Source of the DNA: Burkholderiales bacterium
GTDB lineage: Bacteria; Pseudomonadota; Gammaproteobacteria; Burkholderiales; UBA11063
Direction: 5' to 3'
DNA: 64,000 bases
NCBI GenBank assembly: GCA_020697255.1
Contig: JAJFBE010000003.1
Location: 1 to 64,000 of the forward strand
In this document: piece by piece, positions 49,567-59,283 of the stretch
How positions within the stretch are numbered: the stretch's first letter is position 1
How the letters are laid out: every line of letters starts with the position of its first letter
The notes under the pieces: model-generated
Told to the model about the DNA's origin: nothing
Seen by the model: the letters and a program-made list of their open reading frames with translations, nothing else
Databases searched by the model: none
Program-made: the position numbers and the translations under genes

Positions 49567-49662
49567 CCTGCCTGCCAGATTAATATACCACACTATGTGG
49601 ATGACAATATAGGGGAGCTGTTAGGTAAAGACCAGATACCAGCAGTTAAGAATACTAAATAA
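49567..49662 (+). pseudogene. Short decayed coding fragment
   Basis: Thirty-one codons and a TAA read PACQINIPHYVDDNIGELL then GKDQIPAVKNTK. It follows the previous fragment in a different frame, after a stop. It may be the end of the same or a neighbouring lost gene. Confidence 0.35.
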
Positions 49663-49692
49663 TACCAGGTCTTATAATTAAACACACGTTAC

Positions 49693-49721
49693 CGTCATTG
49701 TGAGCATTGTGTAGCAATCTT
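49693..49721. repeat. CATTGTGAG...GCAATCTT palindromic repeat
   Basis: CGTCATTGTGAGCATTG followed by TGTAGCAATCTT. The ATTG/CAAT arms and layout resemble the element at 29122-29158. Confidence 0.45.
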
Positions 49722-49778
49722 AATTAGTATAGTTAAATTTGAGATTTGGTATAATTTCCCTTTTTATTTTCAATCATG

Positions 49779-49807
49779 TTGCAATTTTTTTTGGATTGTT
49801 GTACAAT
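49779..49807 (+). promoter_or_regulatory. Promoter of smc
   Basis: TTGCAA (49779-49784), 17 bp, TACAAT (49802-49807), 32 bp before the smc start. Confidence 0.65.
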
Positions 49808-49839
49808 TATTCTCCTTTTAATAATTAAGAATAATCATC

Positions 49840-52800
49840 ATGCGCTTATCACACATAAAGTTATCCGGGTTTAAATCCTTTGTTGACCATACAACTATCG
49901 AAATAAACGGTGATCGGGTTGCTGTTGTCGGGCCCAATGGTTGCGGCAAGTCCAATGTTATAGATGCAGTGCGCTGGGTTTTAGGCGAATCTTCAGCCAA
50001 GCAACTGCGTGGTGAGTCAATGCAGGATGTTATCTTTAATGGTTCTACCAAACGAAAACCTGTTTCCCGCGCCACAGTTGAACTGGTCTTTGATAATAAT
50101 GATAAGGGCCTATCTGGCTTATGGAATACTTATGATGAGGTATCAATTAAGCGCTTAATCTCCAGAAGCGGTGATTCGGTATATTACATAAACAATCAAG
50201 CAGTGCGTAGACGGGATGTAACTGAGCTATTTTTAGGCACCGGTGTAGGTACCAAAGGTTATGCCGTAATTGAACAGGGAATGATTTCGCGGATTATTGA
50301 ATCAAAGCCGGAGGAGCTGCGCCAATTTCTGGAAGAGGCTGCCGGGGTTTCAAAATACCGCGAAAAACGTAAAGAATCCCTTGCCAGGCTTCAGGATACC
50401 AAAGATAATCTGGTCAGATTAGAAGATATTCAGGGGCAATTAGTTAAGCAAATTGAGGTTTTGCAAGTTCAGGCAACTGATGCCAAACGTTACCAAGATC
50501 TACAAGCCGAACTAAAAACTACTCAGTTGGTAACTATTTTACTTAAGGTAGATAAAGCAAAAGGCTTGTTATCCGAAATACAGGTACAAATTGAAACTTT
50601 GGAGAAAGAATTAGCTCTAGTGGCGGATAATTTAATACAAGAAGAAGAGCTTTTAGAAAAGAATCAGGAAGAACAGGCACAGCAGGAAGCAAAACTCCAG
50701 GAAATAACCCTTGACTTTAATACCCGACGTACACATTTAGCCCGCCTTGAAGAAAGAAAAGCGCATAATCATGAGTTAATTGGTCGCTTAGCCAAAGATT
50801 ATAACGATATATTGACACAAAACGATGATTTGCATACCCAGATTAAAGAGCTAAATTTTCAGATTGAAGAATTAGAAGAGTTAATTACCACTAATACAGT
50901 TGCTATAGAAGAGTCTAAACGTGCCAAAGAACATATGGCAGAGGAGTTTTCTGTAACAGAAAAAGACTACCAAAGCGCTAATAAAACTTTGGAAGAGATT
51001 GTTGCCCAAACAGTAAAAGCCAGACATGACCAGGAATTATTAAATAATACCAAAGAGCATAAAAAATCACAATATAATAACTTATTAAACCGGCAGAAAA
51101 AATTAGAGCAGGAAATGCACGGCCTGGATTTCAATCAAAGCTACTTTAGTTTGCAAGAGCAAATAGAGGATTTGGTTACAGAAATTGAGCAGCTTGAAAA
51201 AGAATTAGGTATTAGCAAAACAAAATTAACTGAATATAAAGAGACTTATGATCAGAAAACCAAGGTAGTAGCTCAAATAAATAGCGAACAAATCAGCCTT
51301 AAAAGTAAAATTGCCACCTTAGAAGAAATGGTAGCTGTGGCCGTAGATAATAAAGATTTGGATCAGATAATTGACTCCAGTTCTGAAGTAAAAAATTTAT
51401 ATCAGTTATTAGAAGTAAAAGAGGGTTATGAAACTGCTGTCGAAGTTGTACTAGGGAATATCTTATCCGCAGTTGCCATAGATGATTTAGGGCAAATAAA
51501 AAATATACCACAAGGGATATTTTCGGTATGGCTAAATGATGCTAACACTACAACAACGCTTAAACCTGGTTCTTTAGCCAAGTTTGTCAAAATTAAATCC
51601 GATAAATTAGCATCAATTTATAATATTTTAAATGATTACCTTGTAGCAAAAGATTTTGCCGAAGCACTTGAGTTACTAACTGTGGTTGGCAAAGATCGAA
51701 CTCAGGAAGCGGAGGTTTCAAATCGTTTGAGTATAGTAACCCGGGATGGACATTTGTTAAGTACTAATCATGTGATATTTAATGCCAATACTACAGATAA
51801 TCACATATTAGAATATCAAAATCAATTAGTCAACTTAAATACTGGCCTGGAAGAGATAGCGGTTAAACTAGAAGTAGCGAGTGAAGAATTATCTGTATCC
51901 CAATTTCAGGTTGAAGAAATCACTAGAGAGATAAGCCAAAATGAGGGTTTTCTAAAAGAGAAGCAGCAATTAAAGCATAAATTGCAGCTTGAATTTACCA
52001 CTCATGAACAAATTTATATCCAGACTAAAAACCATCAGGAAAAAATCAAACAGGAATTAGCCTTATTAGCCCAGGAAGTAAATTATCTGCAAGACGAGCT
52101 AACGGAGATAGAACTAAAAATAAAAGATCAGCAAGTAACTGTAGAAGAATTAGCTATAAGAAGTACTGACACCACTTTGGTTAAACAGGAGCATGAGGTA
52201 GCCTATAATAAAGCCAAAACAAGCCTTGATGATATTAATAATAAGATTAATAACCAGATTGTTGATAATCAATTGCTCGGGCAAAAAATAGCTATTCTTC
52301 GCAAAAACTTGGAAGATAAAACTACGCAAATTGATGTGCTATCAGAGCGTAGAGCTAAGTTAACCGAGGATCGGGAAAATGTTGAACAAGAGCAGCAGTC
52401 AAATGAAGTAGATGAATTAGCTAAGCAGATGAATGTAATAGCGGTGAGTATAGAAGAACAAAATAAAGAATTATCCAAGTTAGTGGATAAAACCAGCAAG
52501 TTTAGAAATAAAATTAATGAATTCCATCAAAATCGGGGTAAGCTGCAAGATAAAATAAACGGCTTACGTCTAAAAGAACAGGAACAGTTATTATTAATTA
52601 ATAACCAGGAAGAGTTATTGGATAATTTGCAGGCTGAAGAATATGATAAAGAACAGGTTTTGGCAGCCAATACCAATAGTTTACAAGAATTGCAAAGTAA
52701 GGGCACAAAGTTACAACAACAAATTGAAGAGCTGGGGTTAGTTAACTTAAAAGCTATTGAAGATTTGGAAGAAATAACTGAAAAAAATAGTACTTTGGTG

Positions 52801-53343
52801 CAGCAAGTGCTTGATTTGACTGAAGCAATGAATCAATTAGAAGCAGCAATTGCTCAGATTGACCAGGAAACCAGGGTATTAATGGATAATACATATACAA
52901 AAGTATGCGAATCTTTCGCGGTATATTTTAAGACTTTATTTGGTGGTGGGAATGCATATCTGGAGCTTACCGATAAAGATATTTTAAATAGCGGTATCCA
53001 AATTTTCGTACAGCCACCAGGTAAGAAAAATAGTTCTATCCATCTACTCTCCGGTGGGGAAAAGGCTCTTAGTGCAGTTAGTCTTATTTTTGCATTTTTT
53101 AATCTCAACCCGGCGCCATTTTGCCTTTTAGATGAAGTAGATGCACCATTAGATGATGCAAATACTGCCAGGTTTTGCAATTTGGTTGAGGAATTATCCG
53201 GTAATACCCAGTTTGTATTTATTTCACATAACCGCCTTACTATGGAAATGGCCGACCAACTAGTTGGTGTGACCATGCAAGAGCAAGGGGTATCTACAAC
53301 AGTTAGTGTTAGCTTAAGTGAGGCTGTTGCCCAGGCCAGTTAA
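49840..53343 (+). CDS. smc: Chromosome segregation protein SMC
   Basis: 1167 aa. Condensin ATPase. Walker A GPNGCGKSN at 31-39, long coiled coils at about 170-500 and 660-990, a hinge between (about 510-640, with EVVLGNILSAVAIDDL), the signature LLSGGEKALSAVSLIFAF, and Walker B FCLLDEVDAPLDDANT. It holds and loops chromosomal DNA with ScpA and ScpB. Those genes are not in this window. Presence of SMC rather than MukB argues against an enterobacterium. Confidence 0.97.
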   Translation: MRLSHIKLSGFKSFVDHTTIEINGDRVAVVGPNGCGKSNVIDAVRWVLGESSAKQLRGESMQDVIFNGSTKRKPVSRATVELVFDNNDKGLSGLWNTYDEVSIKRLISRSGDSVYYINNQAVRRRDVTELFLGTGVGTKGYAVIEQGMISRIIESKPEELRQFLEEAAGVSKYREKRKESLARLQDTKDNLVRLEDIQGQLVKQIEVLQVQATDAKRYQDLQAELKTTQLVTILLKVDKAKGLLSEIQVQIETLEKELALVADNLIQEEELLEKNQEEQAQQEAKLQEITLDFNTRRTHLARLEERKAHNHELIGRLAKDYNDILTQNDDLHTQIKELNFQIEELEELITTNTVAIEESKRAKEHMAEEFSVTEKDYQSANKTLEEIVAQTVKARHDQELLNNTKEHKKSQYNNLLNRQKKLEQEMHGLDFNQSYFSLQEQIEDLVTEIEQLEKELGISKTKLTEYKETYDQKTKVVAQINSEQISLKSKIATLEEMVAVAVDNKDLDQIIDSSSEVKNLYQLLEVKEGYETAVEVVLGNILSAVAIDDLGQIKNIPQGIFSVWLNDANTTTTLKPGSLAKFVKIKSDKLASIYNILNDYLVAKDFAEALELLTVVGKDRTQEAEVSNRLSIVTRDGHLLSTNHVIFNANTTDNHILEYQNQLVNLNTGLEEIAVKLEVASEELSVSQFQVEEITREISQNEGFLKEKQQLKHKLQLEFTTHEQIYIQTKNHQEKIKQELALLAQEVNYLQDELTEIELKIKDQQVTVEELAIRSTDTTLVKQEHEVAYNKAKTSLDDINNKINNQIVDNQLLGQKIAILRKNLEDKTTQIDVLSERRAKLTEDRENVEQEQQSNEVDELAKQMNVIAVSIEEQNKELSKLVDKTSKFRNKINEFHQNRGKLQDKINGLRLKEQEQLLLINNQEELLDNLQAEEYDKEQVLAANTNSLQELQSKGTKLQQQIEELGLVNLKAIEDLEEITEKNSTLVQQVLDLTEAMNQLEAAIAQIDQETRVLMDNTYTKVCESFAVYFKTLFGGGNAYLELTDKDILNSGIQIFVQPPGKKNSSIHLLSGGEKALSAVSLIFAFFNLNPAPFCLLDEVDAPLDDANTARFCNLVEELSGNTQFVFISHNRLTMEMADQLVGVTMQEQGVSTTVSVSLSEAVAQAS

Positions 53344-53465
53344 CACTACTTGTTTAAAATTAGTCCTTATCTATAAAAACTGTGGTACAAAAACGTAATG
53401 CGGTGTATAATTCACTTCTAATAAAAAAAAATTAAAATAACCATTTTTAAGGAGCAGGGGCATTC

Positions 53466-54905
53466 ATGGCAAAGAAACTTGAAACAACATCTGGCGTCAA
53501 CATAAAAGACTTATCCTTTTTTGCACTATTTTCATTAATTTTTGGCTCAATGATGGGCAGTGGTGTATTTGATATCCCACAAAACGTTGCACATAAGGCA
53601 GGGGCTATTGCGGTACTTATTAGTTGGGTAATTACCGCAATAGGCATGTTGTCCCTGGGTGCAGCACTGGTATATATTACGCGTAAACGTCCGGATATAC
53701 AAAGTGGTATTTACGGTTATGCCAAGCATGGTTTTGGTGATTATGTTGGGTTTAATGCGGCCTGGGGTTATGGATTAAATGCCTTATTAGGTAATGCCAG
53801 TTATTTAATTTATATCTTTGCAACCCTTGCCAATTTTAGTTTTTTTAAGGGCTTTAAGGATGGTACCAATTTATCTTCCTTAATTGGTGAATCTGTACTT
53901 ATCTGGGTAGTGTTTTTCCTGATAATTCGTGGTATTAAAGAAGCTTCAATTGTTAATATTTTGATAACTTGTGTAAAAATATTAGCATTATTTACTGTTG
54001 TAGGGCTTTTTTTTATCGGGTTTAACTGGGCTCGGTTTAAAGCTAACATGACGCCCGATTTACATTTGGGTAGCATTCTAACCCAAGTAAAAAGTACTAT
54101 GCTGGTAACAGTATGGGATTTTCTGGGTATTGAAGCTGCATGTATTTATGCTATCCGGGCTAAAAATGTCCAGGATGTGGCTAAAGCTACAATGCTTGGG
54201 GTAGTTATTGTATTATTATTAGATGCCTTAATATCCATTTTACCTTTTGGGATTATGGCAAGTGGCCAGATTAGTAATTTGGCAACGCCGTCTACAGTTG
54301 GGGTATTATCTGCAGGTTCTTATATTAATAGCGCTTTATTTGTGCGTGTTGCAGTTATTATTAGTGTAGTTGGTGCATTACTTGCCTGGATGATGTTATC
54401 AGTTAATATTTTTTATCTTGCTGCAATTGATAAAACCATGCCCAAAATATTAGCTAAAATGAATAAGAAAAACGTGCCCTCTAATGCATTAATGGCTAGT
54501 TCAATATTACTCCAAATTTTTATTGTTGCAGCATTTCTTACCAATTCGGTGTATCTGGCAATGATTCAGCTGGCAACGAGCCTTATTCTGGTGCCATATT
54601 TACTTGCTGCAATTTTTGCTTTTAAGTTAGTTATTGCTGAACGTAAAATTGATATCTTTTCCTTATTAAAAGGTGTAGTTGCAGTTTTATATGGTTTTTG
54701 GTTAATTTATGCCGGTGGATTAAAATACCTGGCATTTTCAACCTTGTTATATGCTGTTGGAACGGTGTTTTATATAATCGCCCGTAAAGAGCAGGGCAAG
54801 TCAATCTTTGCCGGCAAGGTTGAAATATGCATTTTTACTATTCTGGTATTAGGTTCGGTAATTTCGTTGTATCTCTGGTTATCTGGTTATATGTCTCTGA
54901 GTTAA
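53466..54905 (+). CDS. APC-family basic amino acid or polyamine antiporter
   Basis: 479 aa, about 12 membrane segments. SLIFGSMMGSGVFDIPQNVA is the TM1 substrate-binding region (GSGVF) of the ArcD/basic amino acid-polyamine antiporter branch. WDFLGIEAACIYAIRAKNVQ is the TM6 region. An AAGGAGCAGG ribosome site precedes the start. It stands alone with a terminator after it. Exact substrate is not decided. Confidence 0.88.
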   Translation: MAKKLETTSGVNIKDLSFFALFSLIFGSMMGSGVFDIPQNVAHKAGAIAVLISWVITAIGMLSLGAALVYITRKRPDIQSGIYGYAKHGFGDYVGFNAAWGYGLNALLGNASYLIYIFATLANFSFFKGFKDGTNLSSLIGESVLIWVVFFLIIRGIKEASIVNILITCVKILALFTVVGLFFIGFNWARFKANMTPDLHLGSILTQVKSTMLVTVWDFLGIEAACIYAIRAKNVQDVAKATMLGVVIVLLLDALISILPFGIMASGQISNLATPSTVGVLSAGSYINSALFVRVAVIISVVGALLAWMMLSVNIFYLAAIDKTMPKILAKMNKKNVPSNALMASSILLQIFIVAAFLTNSVYLAMIQLATSLILVPYLLAAIFAFKLVIAERKIDIFSLLKGVVAVLYGFWLIYAGGLKYLAFSTLLYAVGTVFYIIARKEQGKSIFAGKVEICIFTILVLGSVISLYLWLSGYMSLS

Positions 54906-54913
54906 GGTCCTGA

Positions 54914-54935
54914 ACGGAATTTACGGAAATTCCGT
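54914..54935. repeat. ACGGAATTT/AAATTCCGT palindrome
   Basis: A perfect 9-bp stem over ACGG, with no T-run. Related sequence TGAAC...GGAAATTC.GTA occurs at about 33273-33300, and GAAATTCCGTA at about 4684. Confidence 0.5.
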
Positions 54936-55038
54936 ACCCGAAAGGCAATCAGTTATTTCTCTTGGGTAGTGAGCGTCTGCCTAATAATAGACAGGCGTTC
55001 AAGAGCAGACATAGGAATACAATAAAATTAAAGATGAG

Positions 55039-55066
55039 AACCTGGTCTTTTAGGCCAGGTTTTTTA
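55039..55066 (+). terminator. Terminator of the permease gene
   Basis: AACCTGG (55039-55045) pairs with CCAGGTT (55055-55061), followed by TTTTT. Confidence 0.8.
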
Positions 55067-55085
55067 ATAATGTTGACTTACAATC

Positions 55086-57671
55086 TTAGTTATCCTGGGC
55101 AATTTGCTCCAAAAGCTCTTCTTTCTCATCCACTGTGGTAATATCTACCAATTTCTCATCTTTACCCAAGTCAATTAGTTTTACGCCTTGGGCTGAACGA
55201 CCGGTTTCACGAATCGAACTAACCTTGGTCCTGATTAATACACCACCTGAAGTGATAATCATAATCTCATCATCATCTTCAACAATTTCAGCAGTAACCA
55301 GTTTACCGTTTTTCGCGGTAACCCCAATAGCAATAACCCCTTGGGTTGCACGGGATGCCAAGCGGTATTCTGAAACTTTAGTGCGCTTACCGTAGCCATT
55401 TTCAGTAACCGTTAAAACTTGTGCATTTTCATCATTAGTTGTAAGTAATTGTACTACCTGGGCTTTATTTGGTAGTTTTATACCCCGGACACCCCTGGCA
55501 ATACGCCCCATGTGGCGTACACCGCTTTCATTAAAGCGAACTGCTTTACCGGCATCAGAAAATAACATAATTTCATGTTTACCATCCGTTAAGGCAACTC
55601 CTGCCAGTTCATCACCATCATCAAGGTTTATTGCAATAATTCCACGGCTATTTGGTCTGGCAAATGCTGTTAATTCAACTTTTTTAACCACCCCTTGCTT
55701 GGTTGCCATAAACACAAATTTATTGGCAACAAACTCACTAACCGGTAAAATACTGGTAATTTTTTCATTTTGCTGTAATGGTAATAAATTAACAATCGGT
55801 TTACCACGAGTGGTGCGGCTACCTTCAGGTAAATTGTATACCTTTAACCAATACATGCGCCCAAGTGTTGAGAAGCATAATACATAATCATGCGTATGCG
55901 CCATAAACAAGCTACGAATAAAATCATCTTCCTTCATAGAAGCTGCAGCTTTACCGCGACCACCCCTACGTTGGGTACGATATTCATTGGCTTCCTGGGT
56001 TTTTACATAACCTTCGCGTGACATAGTAACTACCATATCCCGTGGTTTGATTAAATCTTCATTATCTATATCAAATGCATCCATCGCAATTTCAGAGCGA
56101 CGTGGTGTACCAAATTGTTGTTTAATCTGGGTTAGTTCATCTTTAATAATTGTATTTACCCGTTCTGGCTTATTTAAAATATCAATTAAATCCAGAATGG
56201 TTTTCATGATTTCCTGGTATTCACTAACAATTTTATCCTGCTCTAATGCAGTTAAGCGTTGTAGGCGAAGCTCCAAAATACCCTGGGCCTGTACTTCGGA
56301 TAAACGGTAGGTTTTACCATTAAAGCCAAGACCTTTATCCAGCCAATCCGGGCGTACTTTATCTGAATCAATTCTGGATAATAGGCTCACTACCAAATCA
56401 GATTTCCAGTCACGTTCCATTAAACGGGTCCGTGCTTCAACCGGAGTTGCCGATGATTTGATTATAGCAATCATATCATCAACGTTAGCCAGGGCAACAG
56501 CAAGACCTTCCAAATTATGCCCGCGTTCTTTGGCTTTTTTAAGCTCAAATACCGTACGCCGGGTAACTACTTCACGCCGATGATAAATAAATTCTTCTAA
56601 TATTTGTTTTAGGTTTAGTAAGCGAGGTTGGCCATTTACAAGAGCAACCATATTAATACCAAAGCTATCTTGCATTTGGGTTAGTTTAAATAGGTTATTT
56701 AAAATAACATTAGCATTTTCATTCCGTCTTAATTCAATAACTACGCGCATACCCGATTTATCAGATTCATCGCGAATTTCGGTAATACCTTCAACAATTT
56801 TATCTTTTACCAGTTCAGCAATCCGTTCGCATAGTTTGGCTTTATTCACCTGATAGGGTAATTCATCAATAATAATTGCCTGGCGATCTTTTGCTATATC
56901 CTCAAAGTGTGTGCGCGAGCGCATTACCACACGACCACGCCCGGTTTTATACCCGTTATGTACATCGTTCAGGCCAAATATAATTCCCGCAGTTGGAAAA
57001 TCCGGAGCCGGGACTAGTTCAATTAATTCTTCTATAGTTATTTGTGGATTTGCCAGCAAGCTAAGGCTGGCATCAATTAATTCGCTCAGATTATGCGGAG
57101 GTATATTAGTTGCCATACCCACGGCAATACCAGTACCACCATTTAAAAGTAAATTAGGTATCTTGGAGGGAAGAACATGTGGTTCGCGTTCACTGCCATC
57201 ATAGTTAGGCCCAAAATTAACCGTTTCTTTTTCAATATCGGCCAACATTTCATGAGTGATCTTTGTCATCCTGATTTCGGTATAACGCATTGCCGCAGCA
57301 GAGTCACCATCAATAGAACCAAAGTTACCTTGTCCGTCAATTAATGGATCACGAAGTGAGAAATTTTGTGCCATCCGCACAATAGTTTCATAAATTGCAA
57401 CATCGCCATGTGGATGGTATTTACCGATTACATCCCCGACAATACGCGCAGATTTTTTATACGGCTTATTCCAGTCGTTAGATACTTCGTGCATAGCATA
57501 TAATACCCGGCGATGCACCGGCTTTAAGCCATCGCGTACATCAGGCAGGGCCCGGCTGACAATTACACTCATTGCATAATCTAGGAATGAATGTTTCATT
57601 TCGGTTTCGATATTTACATTAACTACGTCTTTAGCAAAGGAAGGAAATAAAGTCTCAGGAGTATCACTCAT
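55086..57671 (-). CDS. gyrA: DNA gyrase subunit A
   Basis: 861 aa. Breaks and rejoins DNA to introduce negative supercoils with GyrB. Catalytic Tyr130 in [10 protein letters not shown], and the GyrA-box region [13 protein letters not shown] before the C-terminal beta-pinwheel. The quinolone pocket reads [15 protein letters not shown]: Val91 and Glu95 where E. coli has Ser83 and Asp87 (gonococcal Ser91, Asp95). Both positions matter for fluoroquinolone binding. It starts 45 bp after the rlmL stop and may be co-transcribed. Confidence 0.98.
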   Translation of the reverse strand: MSDTPETLFPSFAKDVVNVNIETEMKHSFLDYAMSVIVSRALPDVRDGLKPVHRRVLYAMHEVSNDWNKPYKKSARIVGDVIGKYHPHGDVAIYETIVRMAQNFSLRDPLIDGQGNFGSIDGDSAAAMRYTEIRMTKITHEMLADIEKETVNFGPNYDGSEREPHVLPSKIPNLLLNGGTGIAVGMATNIPPHNLSELIDASLSLLANPQITIEELIELVPAPDFPTAGIIFGLNDVHNGYKTGRGRVVMRSRTHFEDIAKDRQAIIIDELPYQVNKAKLCERIAELVKDKIVEGITEIRDESDKSGMRVVIELRRNENANVILNNLFKLTQMQDSFGINMVALVNGQPRLLNLKQILEEFIYHRREVVTRRTVFELKKAKERGHNLEGLAVALANVDDMIAIIKSSATPVEARTRLMERDWKSDLVVSLLSRIDSDKVRPDWLDKGLGFNGKTYRLSEVQAQGILELRLQRLTALEQDKIVSEYQEIMKTILDLIDILNKPERVNTIIKDELTQIKQQFGTPRRSEIAMDAFDIDNEDLIKPRDMVVTMSREGYVKTQEANEYRTQRRGGRGKAAASMKEDDFIRSLFMAHTHDYVLCFSTLGRMYWLKVYNLPEGSRTTRGKPIVNLLPLQQNEKITSILPVSEFVANKFVFMATKQGVVKKVELTAFARPNSRGIIAINLDDGDELAGVALTDGKHEIMLFSDAGKAVRFNESGVRHMGRIARGVRGIKLPNKAQVVQLLTTNDENAQVLTVTENGYGKRTKVSEYRLASRATQGVIAIGVTAKNGKLVTAEIVEDDDEIMIITSGGVLIRTKVSSIRETGRSAQGVKLIDLGKDEKLVDITTVDEKEELLEQIAQDN

Positions 57672-57716
57672 AGTCTAATCCATATAAATTCATAATAAAA
57701 ACAGATTATATCACAT

Positions 57717-58853
57717 TTACCGGTTAGAACCAGTTACCATTTTAAACTCAAATAATCGGCAGTCAAGAGCACCATTAAACATGGGAATCTTTCGGTTTAC
57801 CTTAAGCCGGATAAGCTTGGGAAGTCGCAAATCACCACTTAAAAAATAACAATCCCAGCCTGTATAATTGCGTTTTAGCTGATCCCCCAATAATGGGTAA
57901 AATTTGGCCAATTCTTCTTGCTCATCAAGCCTTACGCCATACGGTGGGTTACACAGTAACACGCCATGTGTATCTGGAGCCTTCTGGTCTAAAAAATCGC
58001 CTTGGCTGATTTTTACGTATTTCATTAGCTTAGCTGTTTTAAGGTTACTTTGTAGGAGGGAAATTGCCCTGTTACTTATATCGCTGGCATAAATTTTAAG
58101 CGGTGTATTATAATTAACGGCCATGCTGGCTTGTTCTTTTAGTTGTTTAAACTGGTTTAAATCAAATTGTTTAAGCCGTTCAAAACCAAATTGACGGTTA
58201 AGCCCGGGGGCAATATTTAAACCGATACTAACGGCTTCCATTACAATCGTTCCGCTACCACACATCGGGTCATAAAACGGCATATGCTTCTGCCATCCAC
58301 AGAATTTTATCAAACCGGCAGCCAAGTTTTCTTTTAGAGGGGCTTCAAGGTGATTTTGCCGAAAGCCGCGTTTAAATAGTGCTTCACCGGAAGTATCCAG
58401 ATATATAGTAACCGTATCTTTGGTTAAGAAGTTATATATTCTAACATCTGGGTTTTGTTTATTGATGTCCGGCCGATCATTAACAGTATTCACAAAATAA
58501 TCACAGATAGCATCTTTTACTTTTAAGGTAATAAATTCAAGACTTCTAAGAGGAGAGTTTTTTGCAGTGGTAGAAATTTTTAAACTGTTATTAGCATTAA
58601 ACCATTCCTGCCATTTAACAGACCTGCTAATATTATATATATCTTCTTCATGATTATAGCTACCAAATGCAACTTGCAGCATAACTCTACTAGCCAGGCG
58701 GCTATGCAGGTTAATTTTCATAATACTATTTAAATCTGCTTCAAATTTGATTCCGGCATTGACAATTTCACACAATTTAGCACCTAGTTGTTCAATTTCT
58801 TCTTTTAATAGATTTTCTAGCCCTTTATTGGTCGTAGCAAAACATGTATGCAA
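57717..58853 (-). CDS. rlmL: 23S rRNA m2G2445 methyltransferase, RlmL type
   Basis: 378 aa. An N-terminal THUMP RNA-binding domain (about 40-155) and a Rossmann methyltransferase with DPMCGSGT (195-202) and NPPYGVRL (302-309). It has the length of the RlmL part only, without the RlmK half that is fused in E. coli. The exact target base is assigned by family, not proved. It is upstream of gyrA on the same strand. Confidence 0.88.
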   Translation of the reverse strand: MHTCFATTNKGLENLLKEEIEQLGAKLCEIVNAGIKFEADLNSIMKINLHSRLASRVMLQVAFGSYNHEEDIYNISRSVKWQEWFNANNSLKISTTAKNSPLRSLEFITLKVKDAICDYFVNTVNDRPDINKQNPDVRIYNFLTKDTVTIYLDTSGEALFKRGFRQNHLEAPLKENLAAGLIKFCGWQKHMPFYDPMCGSGTIVMEAVSIGLNIAPGLNRQFGFERLKQFDLNQFKQLKEQASMAVNYNTPLKIYASDISNRAISLLQSNLKTAKLMKYVKISQGDFLDQKAPDTHGVLLCNPPYGVRLDEQEELAKFYPLLGDQLKRNYTGWDCYFLSGDLRLPKLIRLKVNRKIPMFNGALDCRLFEFKMVTGSNR

Positions 58854-58968
58854 TACATTTCCTTTCGATCATTATTTTGATGGTTATTCGTAGTTGATAA
58901 GGTGATAATAATAACATTTTTGTACTTTAATATGCAATTATTTTGCTTGCGGTATTTAATTACGAATT

Positions 58969-58998
58969 TTGGTGTTGAAGTTGTAAGGATGTTATAAT
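58969..58998 (+). promoter_or_regulatory. Promoter of the candidate ncRNA
   Basis: TTGGTG (58969-58974), 18 bp and TATAAT (58993-58998), with an extended -10 (TGTTATAAT). The gene that would be read is on the plus strand although both neighbours are on the minus strand. Confidence 0.7.
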
Positions 58999-59004
58999 AC
59001 GCTA

Positions 59005-59252
59005 CTTTTCGGGTGATAGTTGGTGGCTGGAAATAGCTCCAACTATTTCAGCCACCTGACTGCGTCACTTCTACAAAAGTAGAAAGGAGGTAGATCAGGA
59101 GTTATAAAAAGCTCTTTAAGTGGTTAGAACGGACTCAAAAAGTAGCTGAGTTTATAACCAAGATACAATGCATATCAAATATTGGTACGCCTTGTCATCC
59201 AGGTCATGACTTAGTGAGATAGCCCATAGTTAGTTAACTGTGGGCTATTTTT
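59005..59252 (+). ncRNA. Candidate structured non-coding RNA, unknown family
   Basis: A roughly 248-nt unit between a good promoter and a strong terminator, on the strand opposite to both neighbours. Stems: GGTGGCTG-G-AAATAG with CTATTTCAGCCACC (59022-59056); TTCTAC-AAAA-GTAGAA (59069-59084); TGGTTA/TAACCA plus GACTCA/TGAGTT (59121-59160); GTCAT/ATGAC (59194-59210). AGAAAGGAGGT (59081-59091) matches the complement of the usual 16S 3' end and is partly single-stranded. The first stem competes with TAGTTGG/CCAACTA (59017-59023 with 59039-59045). A 13-codon ORF from 59168 has no ribosome site. I could not match it to 6S, tmRNA, RNase P or SRP RNA. Confidence 0.65.
59219..59252 (+). terminator. 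Terminator of the candidate ncRNA
   Basis: ATAGCCCA (59219-59226) pairs with TGGGCTAT (59241-59248), extended inward by AGTT/AACT, and followed by TTTTT. It works on the plus strand only. Confidence 0.88.
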
Positions 59253-59283
59253 CGCTTTTTATACCAACAGTATAACATATTCT

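Larger units (their letters stand above)
49133..49839. other. 707-bp stretch without an intact gene
   Basis: Contains the decayed frame ending at 49550, a second short decayed frame (49567-49662), a CATTG...CAATC hairpin repeat (49693-49721) and the smc promoter (49779-49807). Nothing else is visible. Confidence 0.6.
58854..59283. other. 430-bp stretch holding a candidate ncRNA
   Basis: No open frame of note. The first 115 bp are plain AT-rich DNA upstream of rlmL (read on the minus strand). The rest is the plus-strand ncRNA unit described separately. Confidence 0.6.

Noticed and set aside
59168-59206. A 12-residue ORF (MHIKYWYALSSRS) in the candidate ncRNA.
   Set aside because: No ribosome site before it, and it overlaps the 3' stem; chance is likely.
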